Below, in pieces: positions 57,731-64,000 of a stretch of DNA of 64,000 nucleotides. Origin of the DNA: Glaciozyma antarctica PI12 (Eukaryota > Basidiomycota > Microbotryomycetes > Kriegeriales > Camptobasidiaceae); NCBI GenBank assembly GCA_002917775.1, contig KZ627158.1, positions 716,578-780,577 on the forward strand, given 5' to 3'. Both the position numbers and the translations under genes were made by a program. The notes beneath the pieces were generated by a model. It ran no database searches and was not told the origin of the DNA. It worked only from the letters and a program-made list of their open reading frames with translations. Position 1 is the first letter of the stretch, and the number at the start of each line of letters is the position of its first letter.

Positions 57731-60358
57731 ATGCTCGTTGCTGGCGTCGCCCTTCTTCTCTCCATCACCGCCGTCGCAGCGCTCGAGCCCCACGGTGGAG
57801 GGTACCGCACGCACTTTAGCAGGCGCCAGGAGTCAGAGGTCGCCGACTGGGATGGCGTCGTCAACCGAGAGTGAGTTTCTTTCCTCATCTCAACGCGTGG
57901 GTACCGGCGGGGAGGGTGCACAAGGCTGCGGAATCAGCTGGAGTTTCAGCAGTTCTATCAGGATGTTGGGGAGACTATTGGGAGGGTACAGCAGCGCGCC
58001 TACGACCGTCAAGGCCGCTGTCGTCGCGTCTCTTTGTGAGATCGCCCGTTGCGGGGGTTGTTAGCGTCTCAGCGTCCTCAGCTTTGCTCCTGGCGCGCGG
58101 TGTTCGCTTTCGAGGGAGACGCAGGGACTGGGGGAGGCTCCTGGAAGGTACCTGTCCTTCGTACAGATACCGCAGGCCACACTGTCTCGACCACCGCACG
58201 CCAACCCCCTCCCTCCCGAACTCCATTCCTGACCTCGCTCTATTTTCACAGCTTCCTCGCGCAGGATCTCAAGCGGGTTCAGCGCAAGTACGTCTCGGGG
58301 ACCAAGAACTTCAAGTTCAACTTTGCGGCCAAGACGGTTCAGAAGCGTAGCGACAACATCCAGCACGTTGCGCGCGAGCTGGAGAAGCGCCAAGGCGGGA
58401 CCGCAGGCTCCGTCCCCCTCACCGACTACTTCAGCGGAGGACAAGACGCCATGTACTATGGCAGGACTGCCATTGGAACTCCTGCTCAGACGTTCGGTGC
58501 GTTTCCGATTCGGACGGTGAGAAGCTGAGGGGCTGACCAGTTCCTTTGTTCCGCGCAGACTTGATCTTCGACACGGGCAGTGCAGTGCGTCGTCTCTACT
58601 TACGAGCTTGATCCGAATTAATCGCAAGACTTCTGCAGGATCTGTGGGTGCCGGCACCCAACAGCAGGTCGAAGCACACCAAGTTCAGCACGCAGGCTTC
58701 GACCTCGATCATGACCTCTCAAATCGAATGGGACATCACCTACGGTGCGTTCGTGTCCTTGCGCTTGCTCACAGGCAGTGAACTGACGCTGGTCTTCCCC
58801 GATAGGATCCGGAACGAGCATGGGATACCTCGCACAGGACACGGTGACCGTTGGCGGCTACACCGTTGCGAAGCAGGTGTTCGCTCTTGCCAACGTCTCG
58901 GCTCCTACCCTCGAAGCCCTCGCCTCCGACGGAATCATGGGTTCGTGGCTTCCTCGCCTCAGTTCCTGCCCTTGCTGAAGGCTTTTTCGCAGGAATGGGA
59001 TTCTCGACCATCGCCACCTCGTGCGTACTCCTCCTTCCTCGTGCTTCTCTCGCTGCGAGAGCTAATTGTAGGCTAATGAACGCAGCGGCGCACCGACATT
59101 CTTTGAGAACCTGATGACGAACAACGCCGTTGCGAACCCCTACTTCAGCTTCTACCTGCAGCGCGCACGCGATCTTACCACCGCTTCGAGTGGCCGCATC
59201 GGAGGAGGACAGATGTGCCTCGGCTGCATCGATTCGTCCAAGTACACTGGAGCCCTGTGCGTTGCCACTTTCGGTGTCTCCGCTACACGATTGCTGACGA
59301 CGGAGCTCTCAGCAACTACGTGCCGGTCTCGAGTGAGGGATACTGGGAGATTCCCATGGACAGCATCAGCGTCAATGGCGCCGTTGTCGCAGGTACTGGA
59401 GTCTCCGCCGCCATCGATACCGGAACGACGTGCGTTCCTCCCTTCCCCCCCCTTCAATCTCGCCTGACCATACTCTTACCGCAGCCTCATCTACGTCCCC
59501 GTCGCGACCGCCAGGGCACTCTACGCCAGCATCGGAGGCAGGGCTGCCGGCAACGGCGACTACACCGTCCCTTGCTCGTCGACGTTGACGGAGATTGGAC
59601 TCGTCTTCGGAGGCATCACGTACAAAATTCCGCTGGCGGACGTCTTCCTGGGATGTGCGTAGCTCTCGCGTACGAAAATTAGGCGCAGCGAGCTTATCAA
59701 AGCGCGCTTCTGCAGACGCCAGCTCCGGGGACACCTCCCGGTGCCTTTTGGGCATCTTTGGAGTCGACCAGCGTGATGCCGACGGCAACAGCGTCGCCAT
59801 TATCGGCGCCCTCTTCCTCAAGGTCCGCATCGCCTTCAACGCTCTCCGAAAAACTTGATCTTACTGACCTTTCGTGCGCAGGCTGTCTACTCCGTCTACT
59901 CGTACTCGCAAAACGGAGTTCCCGCAGTTGGATTCGCCGTCTCCTCGACCAGCGGAACCACTGGAGATGCCGCCACGTCCAGCTTCGTCCCCACCGCCGT
60001 CGCCAGGGTCTCGAGCGTTGCCATCGCCTCGGTCTCGACGTACGAGCCTCTCGCCATCGTTACCGCCGCTCCCGCCAACTCGACTGGTACCGCCACCGCT
60101 ACGTGCGTTCCTGCGTTCCTGCTCTCCGCTCCCGCTGACGTCTCTCTACGATATAGCGGATTCCAATTCACCGTCTACTCGACCGTTCGCGTCGCAGCCG
60201 CCACCGCCACTTCCGGCTCTACCACCGATTTGGCTTCCTCCGCCAGCGACAGTACGACGGGCACTGCCGCCAGCTCCGTCGCTGTCGGCGCTGCGGGACG
60301 AACGAGCGTCGGCGTTGCTGGCGCCCTCGTCGCTGGCGTCTTCGCCTCGCTCTGGTAG
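57731..60358 (+). CDS. Pepsin-type aspartic protease, probably GPI-anchored (yapsin-like)
   Basis: ATG 57731 opens a signal peptide (MLVAGVALLLSITAVAA) and a propeptide with dibasic sites (SRRQ, LEKRQ). The two catalytic motifs are FDTGSADLWVPAPNS (assembled over an intron) and AAIDTGTTLIYVP. Flap and family blocks are ITYGSGTSMGYLAQDTVTVG, GIMGMGFSTIA and CLLGIFGVDQRDADGNSVAI then IGALFLKAVYSVYSY. A Ser/Thr/Ala-rich linker of ~90 residues and a hydrophobic end (GVAGALVAGVFASLW) suggest a GPI signal. The first intron (57871-58251) is 381 nt. The first motif has Ala after Ser (DTGSA), common among fungal secreted proteases. It likely acts at the cell surface on cell-wall or external proteins. 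Confidence 0.93.
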
Positions 60359-60767
60359 AACCTCCCTCCCGGTTAGCCAGTATTTATGCTCTGGTCGCAC
60401 TGCATGACTATAGGTAGTCGCCTCCACACCTCGTATTCATCCCCCCTCTCTCCCCACGTATCATTCCTGCGGGAAGTTCCACACTCCTTCGTACCCTTCC
60501 TCCCTCCTCTTCGCCTTCGATTTCGGCTCCTTTTATTTGTAACCCACGGACACATAGGGCATTCGCGCACACTCCAATCTTTGCGCCGAGAACTCTCAAA
60601 CGACGACAAAACTGCTCGTTTCAATGCAAGCTATGGAGAAACGGGGGAGGTACGGAGGAACGAACTAAGACTCGAAATCGACTTTGACCTCGGCGGCGCA
60701 CAATGAGGTGCGTTTTCGCTTTGGGGGTAGAACCGACCTCGAAGTGAGGCGCGAATGCGAATTTTCT
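60359..60767. other. Convergent 3' region between the protease and TOP1
   Basis: The 3' UTRs of two converging genes, with lower GC around 60510-60640. No gene is seen. Confidence 0.45.
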
Positions 60768-63700
60768 TCACCAGTCGAAGTCGGCCTCCACCTCAGCAGC
60801 CCAAGTGAACCTGCGACGACGAGGTCAGCTCCTGCACGACGACGACGACGACGACGATGGCGAATGGGACACGCACTTTTCTACCAAAGTCTTGCTGAGG
60901 AGCTTGTTAAACGGTACGTCGTGCTTCTTGCACCAAGCGAACCTGTGCGGGAGAACGAAAATCAGCCACGAGGCCTCGAGCGAGCGAGCGAAGAACGACG
61001 ACGACGTACGTGATACGAGGATCGAGGTAGTTGATCTTGGACGTCCCGAGACTGACTTCCTTGCCCTCATCCCGATCGAGCGCCGCCGTTTTCTGGACCG
61101 CGATGCGTTCGTCCATCTTGCGAATCGCGGCGACCAACTTGTCCTCGCTCAACTTGCTCTCCTTCCACCCCTTCTTCCGCTCCCCCTTGAGCGTCTTCTC
61201 GAGCTCGTCCGCCGCTTTGAGTCGGTCCTTGAGCTCCGAAGCAGCGAGGAGGGGTTCGTTCGACTCTTCGAGCTTCTTGTTGTCCTTTTCAAACTTTTTT
61301 CGAATCTTCTCCCGCTCGAGGACGACCAGGTTCGCTTCGTGCCCGACGATCCAGTCGTCGTCGACGTCCGATTCGTCCTCGGTGAACTCCTTGTACGCCT
61401 TCTTCTTCTTCTCGGGCGCGAGAGCGAGGAGGGCGCAGCGAAGCTTGCGACGTTGGTACTTGAGAGCTCGGATCTATCGTCGTCGACGCACGTCAGCCTC
61501 GATCCCTCACGTAAACAAACGACGGGAACGCACCTTGTCAATCATCTTCTCCATGACGACTCCATGGCCCTTGCTAACGCTACGCTGATGGTTGCAGAGG
61601 ACGGCGACGAGACGGTTCGCACGGTTGTACGCGAGGATCTTGTCGGCGACCGAAGCGTCCTCGGGCGTGTCCTTGAGCTGCTGAACGAACGTCCACGAGG
61701 CGTTGTAGGTACGGAAGACCTTGGCGGTGAGGCCTTCCATGTAGGTCGTGAGGTACTTGTTGACGAGTCCAGTCTGCGAGTTCCAAGCACGTTAGCTAAG
61801 CTTCGAAAGAGCGGAATGAGGAACGCACGTTGACGCGGTCGAAGAGGAGGTCGCCGACCGCTTTGGGCTCTTTCTTGAAGATCTTGAGGTTCTTGAACAC
61901 CTGCTCGTCGACCTCGACCTCGTTCGTGTACCTGATCGAATCCTTGCCGAGGAAATCGAACGTGACCTTGGTCGGCGGCGTAAGAGTGACGTGCTCGTAG
62001 CGCAGCGAGCAGCAGCCGACGGTATCGGCCTCGTCATCGCCCTTCTCGTTTCCGTTACGAAGCGCGAAGCGGTCGATGAAGTAGATGGCCGTCGCGCGCT
62101 GGCGAACCATCATCTCCTTCGCCTTGAGCTCAGCGGTGTAATCGCGGCGGATCGAGTCGATGTGCTCCTGCGCAACGCGAGTCAGCTTCCGCACGGGCGC
62201 GACGACGAACGTTGCGAGGGACGAACCTTGAGCGCGCGAGCCTTCTCAAACTTCTTGAAGTCACTCTGTCCCTTGAGCGAAGATCCAGCAGCGAGGAAGA
62301 CGTATCTGCAGATCGCAAGCGAGGTCAGTTTCCGCTCCTCCGCGCCGCAAGCGAGAAACTCACTTGACGGCGCCGTTGATGTTCTCCTTCCAGGTCGCAA
62401 GCCAGGTGACCTTGTCGTCGTGCACGACGTCCTTCCAGCAATGCCCGACCGGCGGCGCAGGAACCTTGACGCCCTTGCCGATGTTGATCGTAATCTGCTC
62501 CGGCTTGACCCTCGTCTGCGACATCGCACAATCAGCTGCGTCCCACTCACCAAGCGAAAACTAAAACGCACCTTGAGCAATCCCGTCTTCGGGTGCTCTC
62601 CACGTCCCCTAAACAACCCCGGAGGCTCGACGCGGAAGTTGCCGACCTTCTCCTTGCGGCCGTCGAGGAGGCACGTCTTGTACGGCGCTTCGAGGATGTC
62701 GCGCGCGGCTTTGATGAGCTTCTTGTCGGCGTTCGACGTCTCCTTCTTCTTGGCCTTCTCGGCTTCGAGGTAGGCGAAGATGGGCGTAAAGTCGCACTTG
62801 TCGAACTCCTCGATCCTGTTGCCGTCCGGCTGGGAACAAAGGCCGTCAGTGGGGCGGGGGAGTGACGATAAGGAGGGAGCGTACCGTGGGATGATCCTTG
62901 AGGACGCCAAGGAACGAGTTGAAGAAGTTCTTGACAAAGACGGGGTTCTTGGGGTAGTCGGTCTCGAGGATCGCGGCGAAGAAGGAGGCGACTTCCTCGG
63001 CTTCGGGAGAGATGACGACCGGCTTGCCTGTATCGCATGGCAGAGTCAGTCTCCGCGCAGATGAGAGCGGAGGGAGAGCACGCACCGTTGTACTTCATCT
63101 TGATGCCGTGCGCCTCGTAATCCGGAGGAAAGAGGATTCCATTGTGCTCGAGCGTTTTCCACTGCGTTCATACGAATTTGTTAGCTCGCCCTCCTCACAA
63201 CCGAAAAGGATCAGACGCACCTTCGTAACTCCATCGTCCTCGACATCCCACCAGCGGTACACCTCCTCCTCGTCCTTCGCGCCGTCCTCCCCGTCCTCCT
63301 TCTTTCCCTTGGCCTTTCCCTTCCCCTTGACCTCCTTCTTCGGCGTCTCCGACTCGTCCTTCTTCGCCTTCTTCGCCGCAGGAGCCTTGGGAGCAGCCTT
63401 GGGCTTCGCAGCGGCCTTGGGCTTCGGCTTCGACTTGGCCTTTGCGAGAGGGGCGTCCGAATCGTCGAAATCGTCGCTGTCGTCCTCCTCCTGCTCCTCC
63501 TCCTGCTCCGAGAGATCCGACGAGTCCTCCCGCTTGGACGTAGACGCCTTTGCGTTCTTGCCCTTCGGCGCCGGCTTGGGCTTCGGTGCCGCCTTCGCCT
63601 TCGCCTTGACCTGCGCCGCGAGGGGCTTCTCGTCCTCCGAACTACTATCCTCCTCCTTCTCAACGACCTTCTTCTCCGCCTTCCTCCGCTCAACAACCTT

Positions 63701-63964
63701 CTTCGCAAGCGGCTTGTCGTCCTCAGACGAGCTCTCCTCCTTCGCGCGCTTCTTCCCATTCAAAGCCGCCGCGAGCGGTACGTCGTCCTCGGAATCGCTA
63801 CCGGTCGTGAAAATGGACTGGCGCTCCTTCTCCTTGGCAGCGAGGAGGGCGGCTTGCTGGGCCTCGTAGTCGATCACGGGGGCGGGGGGAGCGGCGACGG
63901 CGGGAGTGGCCGAGAGAGGGGCGGGAGCGGGAGTGGCAGAGGGTTCGGGCTTGAGGCGTTTGGA
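60768..63964 (-). CDS. TOP1: DNA topoisomerase I (type IB), 5' exon outside the window
   Basis: The enzyme relaxes supercoils by nicking one strand. The first visible exon begins after acceptor CCGTAG at 63965-63970, so the start codon lies beyond the right edge. The N-terminal ~250 residues are charged and disordered with Lys/Ala/Pro runs. The core has [60 protein letters not shown] (Arg/Lys region), [20 protein letters not shown] then [14 protein letters not shown], and [13 protein letters not shown] (catalytic His). The C-terminal domain has [20 protein letters not shown] with the nucleophilic Tyr, and ends [14 protein letters not shown] at 60768-60770. All active-site residues are present. 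At least nine introns are visible, two of them splitting the C-terminal domain. Confidence 0.96.
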
Positions 63965-64000
63965 CTACGGGGTGGGAAGGAGAGTAGAGTTAGTAGCTGT

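Noticed and set aside
60805-61833. 342-codon plus-strand open frame across TOP1
   Set aside because: It is antisense to well-conserved TOP1 exons; GC-rich third positions keep the reverse frame open.

Overview
The window reads as nuclear DNA of a GC-rich basidiomycete yeast, most likely a red yeast of the Rhodotorula/Rhodosporidium/Sporobolomyces group (Pucciniomycotina, Microbotryomycetes). The evidence is dense protein genes with many introns, mostly 45-75 nt long. Donors are mainly GTGCGT, GTGAGT or GTACGT, the branch site is mainly GCTGAC or GCTAAC 15-25 nt before CAG, and third codon positions are strongly G/C. The species call is inference; no rRNA or ITS is present. Because third positions are so GC-rich, antisense frames often stay open for hundreds of codons, and those are left out.

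Layout, left to right. At 1-7 kb, all minus strand: the 5' part of an NDUFAF6-like complex I assembly factor, a PPP1R37-like leucine-rich-repeat protein with a protein-phosphatase-1 docking motif, and ribose-5-phosphate isomerase. At 7-16.3 kb, plus strand: a chromodomain/coiled-coil/zinc-finger protein, a decayed cytochrome P450 and a DAL5-type transporter rich in micro-exons. At 16.8-20.8 kb: RPS2 (uS5) divergent from ATP sulfurylase MET3. At 20.8-25.8 kb: a lower-GC, gene-poor stretch with tRNA-Arg(UCG) and one unrecognised intron-rich gene candidate.

At 25.8-34.4 kb is a compact housekeeping block: cytochrome b5 reductase, TRAPPC1/BET5, a DUF1279 (FAM210-like) mitochondrial protein, a small RPEL-motif protein, APC5, mitoribosomal MRP10 and ribosome-assembly factor NSA2. 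At 35-42 kb: succinate dehydrogenase iron-sulfur subunit, an orphan gene, an M14 carboxypeptidase, an orphan type I membrane protein and glyoxalase I. At 42.7-64 kb: an amino-acid permease with an apparent one-base frame break, a CDC25-type Ras exchange factor (SH3 and WW domains), Mediator subunit MED12/SRB8, a probably GPI-anchored aspartic protease, and DNA topoisomerase I, which runs off the right edge.

Most genes are conserved housekeeping functions: respiration (complex I assembly, SDHB), translation (RPS2, MRP10, NSA2), sulfate assimilation, the pentose phosphate pathway, secretion, cell cycle, Ras signalling, transcription and DNA topology. I see no operon-like gene cluster and no CRISPR array, and I recognised no complete transposon or virus-like element. 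The parts least explained by known families are 21.7-25.5 kb and the two orphan genes near 37 and 40 kb. Spliced structures are my own reading of splice signals; CDS spans run from start to stop and include introns.
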